Positions 20,411 to 31,380 are shown, numbered from the stretch's first letter. The stretch: DNA of 64,000 nt from Leptodontidium sp. MPI-SDFR-AT-0119 (GCA_020726505.1 JAHLEZ010000012.1:992001-1056000); one strand, 5' to 3'. Numbers and translations are program-made. The notes: generated by a model not told the origin, from the letters alone.

Positions 20411-23377
20411 CCTTTCTATCTCTATCCAGAACGCAACAAGAAAATCTAACAGACAGTCTTCGTAGAAACAACAAAACGTCTACGGTCTATAAACAAGCGC
20501 AGAAGCAGAAAAGCAGTCAGAGAGTGGGAGGCAACTTATGAAATATAAGACATCATATCGAGAAAGATACAGAACAAGGTTGGTTCATTCTGCAGAAGGG
20601 GCACGCACGAGCACAAGCCGAGGCTTCGCGACAAACCCCTTATCTCGTGCTGACCTCTTTCTCCGTCTTACCTTGTCTTTGCCGCGCGGGAATGCGTATT
20701 TTCTTTGGGGCTCCTTGTGGGTCTGTGGTTTGATGATTCATGTGAAGTTCCTGATATCGAAATTTATTGCGGCCCCGCGCTAAGGAAATGTGCATGTGGA
20801 AGAGAGCCGAGGTCGGTGCTCGGCGGGTTGTTTAAACCAATGAATTTGCCGAGGATTTGGAGGGGTTGATTGGTTGGGTTTGTTTGGGTTCGGTGAGGAA
20901 AGGGCTCGGCAGTGTTCCACGAAATGAAATGTAGAAGATTGAACTGTGCTCTCGCTGCTTTGCGAATTGTTTGATTTTCTTTTTCTTGAATGCGGATAAT
21001 GAAAACGATTAGTCCCCAGAAACAAAAAAGTTATTTAAGTCCCTTCAAATAGAAAGAGAGACAAAAAATTAAAAAAGAAAAACTCATGCTACCGAAGCCA
21101 GTGTGATGGATACAGAGATGAACATACCATTAGCGTATTTTGCCTGTGTGTATTTTCACTATTCCTTCCGTTTTGTTTTCTGTTTTAATTGCTTGTTTTT
21201 TCAGGTCTTGCAAGATACATGTAACTCGCACACAATTCTCGCTCTGCCGCACGGCGCTTTGTGTTTCCTTAGTGGCTAGAGCTTCTGTGGACACTCCACT
21301 CTAACTTTCGCTGTTTGTACTGAGGGAGATGTTAGCTAGTGCTTGTGGTTTGAAGAAATATGAGTTGCGACGGACTTTGGCAGCTGAGTTTGAGTTGTTT
21401 GTTGTGGTGTTTTCGCTTATTTGAATAGCAACAGCAAAGAAATGTGTTGACGTCGCTGTCGAAAAAGGCCCTGATAGTTTTTCTAGCTCCTGAAGACTGA
21501 CCTTTGAATCAAAAAACTGTCCGTTACTACAGACAATAAGCAAGACTATGTGTTAATAGAACTATTTATGGCGAGTGTTTGTTAATCTACAACGCAAGTT
21601 TTGAGAGCTTACATGTTTGAGAAAAAGAATATTAATTTTGTAACAGAACTTCATCCAAGACGAAAAGAAAAAAGATAACTACAGCCGTCAGACCTTCTTG
21701 GAGTGAAGAAAGAACTTACTCTGTTTTTCTTGGGCCCATGTTGAATTGTTTTTGTTTTTCTTTCCGATTATTGTAATGGTTGAACTTGCAAGACCCAGCA
21801 TCTCTCCGAAACGTCTCTCAGATGTCTGCCAGACCCTGCCTTTGATGGCCTCGATGTCTACAGCGTAAATTTGGGACAATATTGTCTGCATGTAGCAAAC
21901 TGATAATGTCTTACTGTTTACCCGTCTGAGATCTTAGCTTCATGATTAAATGATATCCTCCTCCCTCCAGTGTGTCCAGCGGATACCTTCCGCATTAGAG
22001 CCAGACCTTTGTCTGCTAACCTTTCCCCTGCTTTATTTGCAAGAAGTGTTAGCGATGAAATCCCGAACTTTTGAACGGCTGGGCTTGACAGCTGGGCCAA
22101 GGTGGTGTATTTATTAGCGACTTGCTCTTATTTCGATACTTAAAGGGCATCTAATGGGGTTCGGGGGTAAAGTGATTTATTTGACCGCCGGAAGCGAGCT
22201 TTCTTTCAAAATTCAATTTGTCCTGGTGAATAACTTAGAGGTTTGACATAGATGAGACATAGATGAGAGAAAGAAAAGAATGAGAGATAGCGATACGAGG
22301 TAGGCTCAATCTTCTCGAAACTAAAGTTACAAAGCTTAAATCCTCTATCTCGTACTAATATCTCTCTTTTCTTTCCCTCATTCGAGATGCAGTTATGTTA
22401 CCAGGATGAAAATGGCAGACTGGTGGGAAGCGAGACCACCTCAGGAAGAAGTTGTAATGGCAAACTTCTGTAAATCATTGACCACAGCAAGAAGCTGTTA
22501 TGACCGTGTAAGGATATATTCATACTGATCCTCAAATTCCTTTCCCAAAGAATTATGAAGGAATGTTTTGAGGATTAACACGTGATGTTTATATCAGGTT
22601 GCGGCCCTTTTATATTTTTGGAATGGTACGGTAGGGTCAGAGCACATATGTTCCATTTGGGAGAAGTTGCATACGTTGCTGATTTACTTCTCAATACCTT
22701 TTTCTTTGGACAACTCAAGGCCTAGATCTTGTTACTTCTCTTGACAATAATATCTTGGCGCACCCGAATGACTTCAACGTATCAGCCGCAAGAGGAGGGG
22801 GAAAACCCAAATCTAGACCTTATTTGAAATGGACTCATTAATCGGTCTGTTAGAGCCCTGCTGTATTTTATTCAACTGAAAACACATGGATAAAAGCTGC
22901 ATGGGAAATTAGCTTTGAGGGCTAGGTAAAGGTGGCCATGAGTTCATCATAAAACAATACCTGAAGGGTTCTCCGTGGTAAAAAGAGTCAGCCAATGTGT
23001 TATTGAATATTATGAGACTAATACTTTTCCCAAAAATTAAGAAGTTGTGTTTGACCAGAGGGTAATGAGGCTTTGGTAGCGCCGCGGCGTGACTTTTGAA
23101 TTCAAAACGGTTATGAAAGCAATCTCCAACGCCGCACCGCTCTTGGCCAAAAGAATAACATGCTTCTGTAACTCTCTATCTAAGTAACTTTGAACTGTGA
23201 AGAGAATAGGTACTTCTGCTTCATAATCACTTGACCGGCTGAGCCAATGGATGTGGAGCACTCGCTTGATCCCCGATATCGGGTCGCACCGAGGAAATGA
23301 GAGAATATGCAAGGGAGAAACCCCGGGGCAAGGTGTCAAAAAGATATCGAACGATAGAATCAGAGACCAAAAATTGC
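20411..23377. other. Gene-poor A/T-rich interval left of the tRNA gene
   Basis: About 3 kb. The first few hundred bases are the ccp promoter. Between 21300 and 22130 the - strand has three short open stretches bounded by splice-like sites (for example GTAAGTTCTT..CTGACGGCTGTAG at 21675-21715). No start codon or joined frame of useful length could be made and I recognise no family, so this may be a decayed gene. The rest shows nothing definite. Confidence 0.4.
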
Positions 23378-23382
23378 AAAAA
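23378..23382 (-). terminator. Pol III T5 terminator of the tRNA gene
   Basis: Five Ts on the - strand, starting 14 nt past the discriminator base. A second T5 run lies at 23369-23373. This is the usual RNA polymerase III stop signal and supports a real tRNA transcription unit. Confidence 0.75.
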
Positions 23383-23434
23383 GAATGAATCTTGCCGACA
23401 CCTGAGTGATTCGAACACTCGCTCCCGAAGGAAA

Positions 23435-23485
23435 CTAGTTGATTGTTAGAATTGAAGAAGACCATGTGTGATCAGGTGAACTTAC
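23435..23485 (-). other. Spliceosomal-type intron B inside tRNA-Ser (after base 42)
   Basis: 51 nt on the - strand, starting GTAAGTTCACC and ending TTCTAACAATCAACTAG. The 5' splice site GTAAGT and branch CTAAC are perfect. It interrupts the 3' strand of the anticodon stem before base 43. Only its exact removal supplies U43 to pair with A27. Confidence 0.8.
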
Positions 23486-23490
23486 TGGCT

Positions 23491-23509
23491 GTCATACTGT
23501 TCTCACGAA
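23491..23509 (-). other. Canonical 19-nt tRNA intron after base 37
   Basis: It lies between A37 and A38 in the anticodon loop, the position cut by the tRNA splicing endonuclease. It has no GT..AG form, so it belongs to the protein-enzyme pathway, unlike the other two insertions. Confidence 0.75.
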
Positions 23510-23539
23510 TAGCAGGCCATCGCGTTAACCACTCCGCCA

Positions 23540-23590
23540 CTGGATATTGTTAGTGGAAGTTCCTGTGGACGGATTGTTGGATGGGCTCAC
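23540..23590 (-). other. Spliceosomal-type intron A inside tRNA-Ser (after base 7)
   Basis: 51 nt on the - strand, starting GTGAGCCCAT and ending CACTAACAATATCCAG. It has a standard 5' splice site, a CTAAC branch site 10 nt before the end and CAG. It separates the acceptor 5' strand from bases 8 and 9. Confidence 0.8.
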
Positions 23591-23597
23591 AAGTGCC

Positions 23598-25730
23598 AAT
23601 CTGCTGGGTCTAAACATAACGTTTTGCTCAGCTGTTTTGAAACCGAATTGCTTATTTGGTTACATGAATAGGTTATGGAAATTCTCCACAGAAAGAACTT
23701 AGCGGTGTGGTGTGGAGAGAGGTGCATAGGCGAGTTCAGGTTGGCGAGTGGGGAATAGGGTTTCGTTGGAGGGAACTTGGTACTTGGTTTACAAACGTAC
23801 GAATATTCTTGTCGAAGTACGAATGGGACAAGATAACTGACTATAAACTTAGAAAGATGTCCAGCAGGCTCGAGCCTCAGTTCTGTATCTGCGCGGAAAT
23901 CTCGCTACTAGGTAAACATGCTCGCTTATGAAAAAGGGGCCTGAAGAACGGGCACATCGGCCGCACTGATGACGGGAGGTAGAGTTCGACGACTCCCTTC
24001 CTCTGGCCAACTTTGGTCTCAGGCCTGCTGGCCCACCCGGGGCTTTTTTCATAATGAGATCCTCCTATACTATCACGAACCGGACATTCCACTGCCAGGT
24101 GCATTTGAGTTCATTGAGGCGACTCAACAGAACTCAACACAGCGAGAGTGGGACTCTCTTACGGATATGAACATGCATATCATTGAGCACATGCAGAGAT
24201 GTGAGATTAAGTATAAGTGCATGCGCGAAGTAATCGCTATTGAGCGAGGAGAGAAAGTTCCAGTCGAGAATACCGAAGGCTGGGCTCTACCTGACATCAA
24301 GTTGGTAGCTATTGTTGTTTGATGGAGTCCGATGTTGATCAACGAAACGGTGCTGACGCTACTATGCCGAAGTATGTACCGCTTCGCGATGGAGATGATG
24401 TTGCTGGAAATCTAGATGCTGGGACGCCTGGTGGTTTGATGTGTGGGTCTTTGTTCTGCTGCCAATGTTGCTTCACAACTATGATAATTCTACTGCGGCA
24501 CTAGTATTTGGAAGAAGACTGCTCACGCCGTCCAGGGACAAAGGAAAGAAAGATCATCCTCGATGCATTGCCCCCATGAATTGTTATCACACACTGCTAA
24601 ACACACTTACTCATTCCAAATCAGACTTTAGCTTAGATAGCAACATATCCTAGACCTTGCTCAGAGATCAACCGGATACCACAAGTTGCTTTCGAACCCA
24701 AATCCTTCTCGAACTCAACTGGGTGTTATATTTAGCGTACTCATTCTCTACTTATCAACACCCAGCCAACTACCATGTTAATGAAGCATGGACCGTATTC
24801 AGTACTATCCACTCTATGTCTCAAGGGCCAACTCATAAACTATGTATCCTCCCCAAGATAGCTCACATCAACAAGAAACTCTGCACATCATAGATCTGAA
24901 TTCCAGCGAACACCAACGACCTCTTTCCTGCCGCATATTTTGCAGGATCTCCTCTACGATGCCTCCTTCGGCCTGTCGTAACCCCCAACCCCCTCCACCT
25001 TATAATGTCCTCGCTGTGAGAAGTAATCATCAATCAACATTACCCCTCACCTCTGTTATAGTAAAGTATGTAAGTAAGTTAGTATACCACCTAGGCAGCC
25101 CCAGTCGTATCCAGCGAAATGACTTGCCGTACTGGACAACTCATCACTTTGCAACTTCAACCGAAGCTTACTCATACATACTTGGATGGCCTCTTGACGT
25201 AACATCGTAATGTTCTGAAAAGACTTAGAGACAAGACTTTGGACAGGCGCCCTGATCTGTGGATGTAGTACTGGTATATAATGAGAGTGAAGCTACCCAC
25301 CCCTACCTAGTCTTCGCTTGGCTGGAGAAGAAATTATTTGGTTCTTCACCTCGAACAAATATCTAGGTACTCAAGCCGAACCTCCTCTTCCTCTCAGCCC
25401 CTGAACCATTTATACCATTTCCTACTAAGGAAGAGACAAGCAAGATGCAAAGCAACCTCTACTCGACAAGGATAGATGGGCTTGCAATGCTACCGTGCGC
25501 GAGTGCAGAGTGTGTGTGTGGTATGGTATCGAGACTCTGCCCTACTGACGGGGTTAGGATTTCTTGACTTCACCTGAATAGGTAACCAGCAAAGTCAAAA
25601 TTTTTCTCATTTTTTTTCTTTCTTCAAAACATTCGTTCATTCATAGCTAATTAATGAATACAATACAATCCCACTACCAAATTCGCCCATTCCACCAACC
25701 TATCTTCCAGACCACAAAGCAGAACTCTGT
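23598..25730. other. Gene-poor interval right of the tRNA gene
   Basis: 2.1 kb. One ATG-initiated frame at 23969-24322 (+) would encode 117 residues with a charged C-terminal half. I recognise no family, and it could be a small gene or chance. The remainder shows no structure that I can support. Confidence 0.4.
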
Positions 25731-27173
25731 CTAGTAGTCATTGTTGTTATTGTTGTTATTCCCACTTCCATAGCTATCATCATTATTCCCCGCAGCAGCG
25801 CGCTTCGCCGCACCCTTCTCCTGAAGATTATCATTCTTGAACAGGCCGCCGACCTTCTCCATGAGCTTTCCGGTCGTGGAGTCGCCAGACTTGGAGTTAT
25901 GGTCGATGTTCGAGGATCCGTAGTTGTCTGAGCTGGAAGTCTTGTTGCCCGAGCCGTAGGAATCGGTGTTGGATGATCCGTAGGTGTCGGAGCCGATATT
26001 GGTGTTGGAGGAGCCGTAGTTGTCGGAGCTGGACTTGTTGCCCGAGCCGTATGTATCAGTGTTGGAGGAGCCGTAGTTGTCTGAGCTGGAAGTCTTGTTT
26101 CCAGAACCGTATGAATCAGTGTTGGAGGATCCGTAGTTGTCAGATCCGGTATTGGTGTTCGAGGATCCATAGTTATCCGAGCTTGAAGTCTTGTTTCCAG
26201 AGTCGTACGAGTCGGTGTTGGATGAACCATAGTTATCAGAGCCGGAAGTCTTGTTGCCACCTCCATAGCTATCAGTGTTGGATGAACCATAGTTATCCGA
26301 GCTGGAAGTCTTGTTGCCCGAACCGTAGGAATCGGATCCAGTGTTACCGCTTCCGTAGCTATCTGTATTGCGTCCGGATGAGCCTAGAGTATCATCGTTT
26401 GAAGAACCACCAAAGCCGGAGGAGGTGTTGTTGTCGCGACCCGACGATCCGTATGTGTCGGAGGAATCATTATTTCCTCGTCCTGAGGAGCCGTAGGTGT
26501 CGGATGAGGTGGTGTTGTCATTGCTGCCAAAGCCTGAATTGCCTCCAGTGCGGTCTGAGGAGCCGTAGGAATCGGAACCGGTGTTGCCGGACTGTGGGAA
26601 GGTTGTTAGTTGAAGCTCTAAAATCTATTCGGGACATGTAGCTCCAAGTATGAAAGATTGGGGTGAGGGTAACTGAGGTGCAGTACAAGCATGGCTTGTA
26701 TGTGCTAGAGGGATCTTACTCCGTAGCTGTTACCTCCCTGACGGTCAGAGGACTGAAGTGAGAGAAAAAAATTAGTATCCGAAAGAGTAGAGCTACACAG
26801 CACAACATGGCTGGTGTGTATCCAATGGAAGCAAGCTTACGCCGTAGCTATCATTTCCTCGCCCAGAAGACTGAAGGAGAAAGGAAGATTAGTATCCAAT
26901 GAAAGATGATGCTACACATTCAGCATGGCTGTGTGTACTCAAGAATGCTTACCCCATACGAATCGTTGTTGTTGTTATTGTTTCCACTGCTTCCATACGA
27001 ATCGTTGTTATCATTGCGGCCACTGCTTCCATAGGAATCATTGTTTCCGCTACCGTATGAACCCTGGAAAGGAAGTCTGTCAGAAGGAAATGGGAACCAT
27101 GAAGAACTGGCTTCGGCACGAGAACATGTTAGGCACTTACGGAGTTGTTGTTGTCGTTGTCGTAGTTAGACAT
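25731..27173 (-). CDS. DDR48-like Tyr-Gly-Ser/Asn repeat stress protein
   Basis: Low-complexity hydrophilic protein built from SSNTDSYGSGN-type units, like yeast Ddr48, a stress-induced protein. The model is complement(join(25731..26591,26720..26752,26841..26870,26953..27063,27141..27173)), 355 aa. All introns are phase 0 (128, 88, 82 and 77 nt, in ascending coordinate order). Exons of 33 and 30 nt each encode just one repeat unit (SSDRQGGNSYG; SSGRGNDSYG). The C-terminus leaves the repeat with GKLMEKVGGLFKNDNLQEKGAAKR, a short amphipathic stretch loosely like CsbD-family stress proteins, and then returns to an Asn run. There is no signal peptide or membrane segment. Antisense and shifted frames of the same repeat are also open, giving false Thr/Pro-rich or Cys/Arg-rich proteins. 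Orthology to DDR48 rests on composition, so no symbol is given. Confidence 0.82.
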
Positions 27174-28911
27174 GATTGCTGAGTTTTGGATCTTCGTTTG
27201 AAGAAGGGTTGTTGTTTTGGTGAATTGGATTGGATTGAGTGAAGAGTTGAGAGAGGAAGATGAGATGAGTTCGATGAGATGAGAAAGACGTAGGAGGAAG
27301 GAGGGAGGGGAAATGCTATATATCAGTTCGGGAAAGCCCCATGATACCATTTGGTGCCCCTCTCGCGTTCTGCACTACCTACGCAGAGCTACCTATGCCG
27401 TGCCCCTCCATTAGCTGACAGCTAGTGGTGGCTATGAGTCCATCGTCCTCTTTTCCTGTTGGTGTTGTTCCAAACATGGCCGATCGATCCTAGATCCTAG
27501 CACAGAGGGAAGTCTTGCTCGAATTTCAAGACATCGACATCCACATCCACCCAGCTCGAAAGACCTTTGCGTCATCTGTACCCATGTCCACCTCAACTCC
27601 CCTCCCACATCAGTCAAGTCCTTTTCATCCCATTGGCCGAGATGGACATCACGTCTTAGTATCCCCCCTCCTCGATCCCAAAAGAATCAAGCCGGTGAAA
27701 CAAGGCACGGCATAATATCACATCCGCAGCAGAAGAAATACGGTACTGTACCCAAAAAAGCAAGGCACAGAATCGAATCGCATCAGCACCTCACCTCGTA
27801 GACGAAACAAGATCTTGATAGAGAGCAAAAGTGGAGCGATGCGTCTGATGAGGTCGATCGATGGTGGTGCAACCTGGAATTTGACCCCGCACTAACTAAC
27901 GCTGGTCATGGATTGAAGGGAGGCTAAATCCCGCAGAGTGGTGGGTGATTGGTTTGGTCGACCTTGATTCAGCTTGATTCAGCTTGGTATGCTGGGTTTT
28001 ACTGCTTTGACAGATCTGGAGGGAAAACTTGGCATCCACTGGCTGCTCCTGGGCACCTGCATGGTGGAGGTGGAGGTGGAAAAGACCAGACATAGCTCGG
28101 CATGGCTAGACCCAAGCCATTTCCTCGAATTCCCTCAGTTCAGTTCGTCGGGTGAGGCTTTGCCTGCAGCTTGCAGCCTGCAGCTTGCAGCCTGCAGCTC
28201 GACATGCATGGAACATATGCATATGACCGACCCTGCTTGGTTGCTTTTGGCCGGCTCTATTGAACTTCGAATCGAGTATGGCCCAGCTGCTGTGCTGCGT
28301 GTTCGATAGCTGGCCTTTTATTCGGCCACCCACTACGAGATCGAGAATAATGCCCCTCTCCCCTCTCCCCTCCATGGACATGCGAGATGTTCGCTCGCTC
28401 GTCATGATCGGCGTGTCCGTCAGCTCGACCCCTGCCCGGGATCGTGGCACACTGGCACAGTGTGGCTCCGCCATTGACCAATCGTTCGAGGCGAAAGTCA
28501 ATTATCTGCCGCGAAGCTTTTAACGTCATTCCCAAACTGGACGTGTTGGAATTATTACAGCTGAAAGGCTTGATTGCTTGCAGGTGCTATGGGGCTTTGA
28601 CTTTATCAGATGCATGTTCTAAGGGTACTTTGTTTGATGCACTCAGTGCTCAGCTCGACCAGTATTGTATTTGATATCAATCTATGCCCGGCTATCCCCT
28701 CCCAAATCGTACAAAGTCACAAGTGCGAGCTGGACAGGTGCTGCACTGGCTCAAACAACTACGGATAACTGCCCTTCTCCACAAATCCTGCCCAACCTGT
28801 CCCGTCCAACCGTAAACGCCTCCCAGATGAACGCAAGTCCCTCGTCATCTCACATATTTACTGTGAACATATTAGCCGCCCAATCCCGGCACCAAAAGGC
28901 TTGTTTTTCAC
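27174..28911. promoter_or_regulatory. Promoter region of the DDR48-like gene and 3' flank of cwc15
   Basis: 1.7 kb without a supported gene. It contains a 14-bp tandem repeat at 28163-28199. The portion next to 27173 should be the DDR48-like promoter and 5' UTR. Confidence 0.45.
28163..28199. repeat. 14-bp tandem repeat, 2.6 copies
   Basis: CCTGCAGCTTGCAG repeated twice exactly, followed by CCTGCAGCT. It is rich in TGCAG/CTGCA palindromes. Confidence 0.9.
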
Positions 28912-30050
28912 TCACCTCATGAAGCGTTTATGGAAATCCGACCGAAGAAGATCCTAGTGATTGGTTAGCAAGCTGTGATAATCACAGATCATTCCTGGAA
29001 GGAGAGAGTCTCACGTTGACGAATTCCTTTTTCTTCCCTTTGTCCTCGGTCCCGCGAGCTTGGTTCTTGAAGATCACATCGTCATCCCATCTGAGGAGCG
29101 ATCCAGTCAGCATGTGACCTAGGCTCGGATTTGGGCTTGTCTAACTTACCTGCGCTTGACGTTGAAATCGGCTTTGGGGTTCAAGAGGGGGTTGCCAAGA
29201 GCGATATCGTGTTCCCGCGCAGCCTCTTCTTCAGCAGCCTTCTCTCGCTCCTGCAGGGTCCTGTCAGTTATGCCAAACATAGCCATTCCTCCCCCGAATC
29301 TGATTCCCCCAAAAGAAAAGCTTGTCTCAACCTACCTCTTGCTCTCTCTTCTCAGCCCTCTCTCGCTTGATCTTCTCCAGCTCCCTCTGTAACTCAGCAG
29401 TCTCGTCCTCATCATCACTGTAAACCATTAGCCAAGCCCAGTCCATATTTCCCTCCCTCGCCCTCTCTCAACACAAGAGTAAAGTAAATGTAAAGCCCAC
29501 CTATCATCATCACTACTATCATCCTCCTCCTCATTCTCCGAGTCCGCATCAATATCCCTCGTCTCCTCCAGAATCCTCCTCCGCTTAGCATCAACATCCT
29601 CCTCCTCATCCCCATTCTCCAACTGCCTCTTCGCCGAATTCGTCTGGACCTTCGATTCGGCAACCGAAGGCGTGGGAGTAGGACCGCCCTTGACTTTAGC
29701 AAAGTGCGCTGCCTCAGCTGCTAGCAGCTCTGCGCGCAGGTCGCGAACTTCGTGGTCCGCATCGCCGCCTTGTCCTGGTTGTCTGTGATTCCGTCAGCAC
29801 CCCTCTCCCCCGCTATGTTGGAAGTTTGTGAGAATCGCGTACCGGACTTTCAGTTGTGTGTGAGCTGGGAGCAGGCGTTGATGGTATGCCGGGCCTCTTT
29901 GGGCGTCTTTTCCCCGTGCCTATCGAGATGTTAGTCGTTGCGGTTCGAGGCAGTTATAAGGATACATACGGGATCGAACGTGGGTCTGTGTGCTATTTCG
30001 GATTAGCATATGTCATCAAACCATGAAGCACAATACATACCAGTCGTCAT
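28912..30050 (-). CDS. cwc15: CWC15 pre-mRNA splicing factor
   Basis: Component of the Prp19/CDC5-associated (NTC-related) complex of the active spliceosome. The model is complement(join(28912..28953,29015..29090,29150..29250,29336..29417,29501..29782,29843..29919,29970..29992,30041..30050)), 230 aa. The conserved N-terminus MTTAHRPTFDPARGK is split over exons of 10, 23 and 77 nt. Then come AYHQRLLPAHTQLKVRQ, an acidic middle, a KR-rich helix and the conserved C-terminal RRWDDDVIFKNQARG and DLLRSDFHKRFM. Seven introns of 48-85 nt all follow GT..AG. For exon 2, the 3' splice site at AATAG (29993) rather than the later CACAG gives the correct AHR. Its start is 278 bp from the divergent rrp45 start. 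This is the most intron-dense gene here after arg1. Confidence 0.95.
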
Positions 30051-30328
30051 ATTTGCCGTAAAGCTTGCAAAAGTCGAATAAAAGTCGCGGCTGTCTACCT
30101 AGGTACAGCTCCCTCAATCTCGAATCCTAATCTGGAGATTTTGAATGTCGACGGTAATCTCCGCACGCTAGCACTTCACCGCCTCCCCATTCAGCGACCG
30201 CAATTGAATTATTTCCCATCCCAGCTTCAGCTTTCTTCCCTAGCCTCACCAGTCTTGACATTTTTCAAAACAAGCGCTCTCTGCCGTACAATAGGTAAGC
30301 CAAAACAACCATTGTACGGATTTCCACG
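30051..30328. promoter_or_regulatory. Divergent promoter shared by cwc15 and rrp45
   Basis: 278 bp between two start codons on opposite strands, so both promoters must overlap here. No TATA box or named operator stands out. Confidence 0.7.
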
Positions 30329-31380
30329 ATGCCGCGAGACGTCGAACCCTCGCTGAACGAGAGGCAGTTCTTTGCCAAGGCGCTGCAGGAAAATATACGG
30401 TTGGATGGGAGGAGTTTCGACCAGTATCGAGCTTTGGAGTTGGATTTTGGGGATGAGTTAGGCGTGGTTGATGTCAGGTTAGGGAAGACGAGGTATATTT
30501 CCCCTCCATTCCCTTTGTACACTCTCATTTAACTCTCTCATTGATCAATTCTCTATTACGGCTCCTTGGGATAGCATCATTCCACTTGAATTAAATCAAC
30601 CCCTCACTAACCCAACCCCTCCACAGAATACACACGCACATCTCCGCCCAAGTCGTAACGCCCCTCCCAGACCGCCCTATCGACGGCCTCTTCACCATCA
30701 CGACAGAGCTCTCACCCATGCTCTCCCCCTCCATCGAATCCTCCTCGCGGCCCACCGAAACCGAAACGCTCCTCTCGCGACTCCTGGAAAAGACGATCCG
30801 GCGCTCAGGCGCGCTGGACACGGAATCGCTCTGCCTGATCGCCGGCTCGAAAGTCTGGTCTATACGCGCAGACGTGCACGTCTTGAGCCACGATGGGAAT
30901 CTCGTAGATGCCGCGTGTATGGGCGTAATTGCCGCGCTGCAGCATTTCAAGAAGCCAGATACGGAGACGAGGGGGGAGGAGGTGGTGGTTTATAGCAGTG
31001 CGGAGAGGGAACCGGTGAAGTTGAGCTTGTTGCATTTCCCGTTGTGTGTGACGTTTAGCTTTTATGGGGAGGGGGTTTTGGGAAAGGATGGCGACGGCGA
31101 GAAGGAGAAGGTTTTGCTGGATGCGGGGTTGTTGGAGGAGCAGCTCAGGGAGGGGTGTGTCACTATTGGGATGAATAGGCATGGGGAGGTTTGCCAGATT
31201 GCGAAGTTGGGAGGCGTGCCTGTTCATGCATTGACGTTGCTGAATTGTGTGGAGGTTGCGGCGGTCAAGGTCAAGGAGATGTCGAAATTCATTGCGAGGA
31301 GGTTACAGGAGGATGCGAAGAAAAGGGATAGGGGAGGTATGATGGCTGAACTAAGCGCTGAGAACGATAGAGTGTCATGA
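30329..31380 (+). CDS. rrp45: RRP45 subunit of the RNA exosome (RNase PH fold)
   Basis: Catalytically inert RNase PH-like subunit of the exosome ring (human EXOSC9/PM-Scl75), acting in 3'-5' processing and decay of RNA in nucleus and cytoplasm. The model is join(30329..30492,30627..31380), 305 aa. Family signatures are EPSLNERQFFAKALQENIRLDGR at the N-terminus (residues 6-28), FGDELGVVDVRLGKTR, PDRPIDGLFTITTELSP, ALDTESLCLIAG and DAACMGVIAALQHF. The intron 30493-30626 (134 nt) joins GKTR to IHTHISAQV. The length agrees with the family. It is convergent with the DGAT1 gene, with 60 bp between stop codons, so the 3' UTRs must overlap. Confidence 0.95.

Larger units (their letters stand above)
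23396..23597 (-). tRNA. tRNA-Ser(GCU) interrupted by three introns, two of spliceosomal type
   Basis: Class II serine tRNA read on the - strand. The exons are 23591-23597 (acceptor 5' strand GGCACTT), 23510-23539, 23486-23490 and 23396-23434, making an 81-nt mature tRNA. After excision: acceptor GGCACTT pairs with AGGTGTC (7/7 with two G-U); D-stem GCG/CGC; anticodon stem ATGGC/GCCAT; anticodon GCT; variable arm TCC-TTCG-GGA; T-arm GAGTG-TTCGAAT-CACTC; discriminator G, as serine tRNAs have. The A box TGGCGGAGTGG and B box TGTTCGAATCA are intact. A usual-position tRNA intron of 19 nt (23491-23509) follows base 37. Two 51-nt blocks, 23540-23590 and 23435-23485, look like mRNA introns. Without their removal the acceptor and anticodon stems cannot form. 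Confidence 0.85.

Noticed and set aside
23969..24322. 117-residue ATG frame (+) right of the tRNA gene
   Set aside because: No family resemblance, no clear promoter or introns, and length within chance for this region. Mentioned but not called as a gene.
25700..26290. Thr/Pro-rich open frame (-) across the DDR48-like repeats
   Set aside because: It is a shifted frame of the Tyr-Gly-Ser repeat, opened only by the repetitive DNA. The true frame has proper introns and a start codon.
25973..26641. Cys/Arg/Ser-rich open frame (+) opposite the same repeats
   Set aside because: Antisense reading of the repeat. Its regular Cys pattern comes from the DNA period and not from a real cysteine-rich protein.
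29970..29985. 16-nt version of cwc15 exon 2 using the CACAG acceptor
   Set aside because: It breaks the frame with exon 1. The AATAG acceptor gives the conserved MTTAHRPTFDP.
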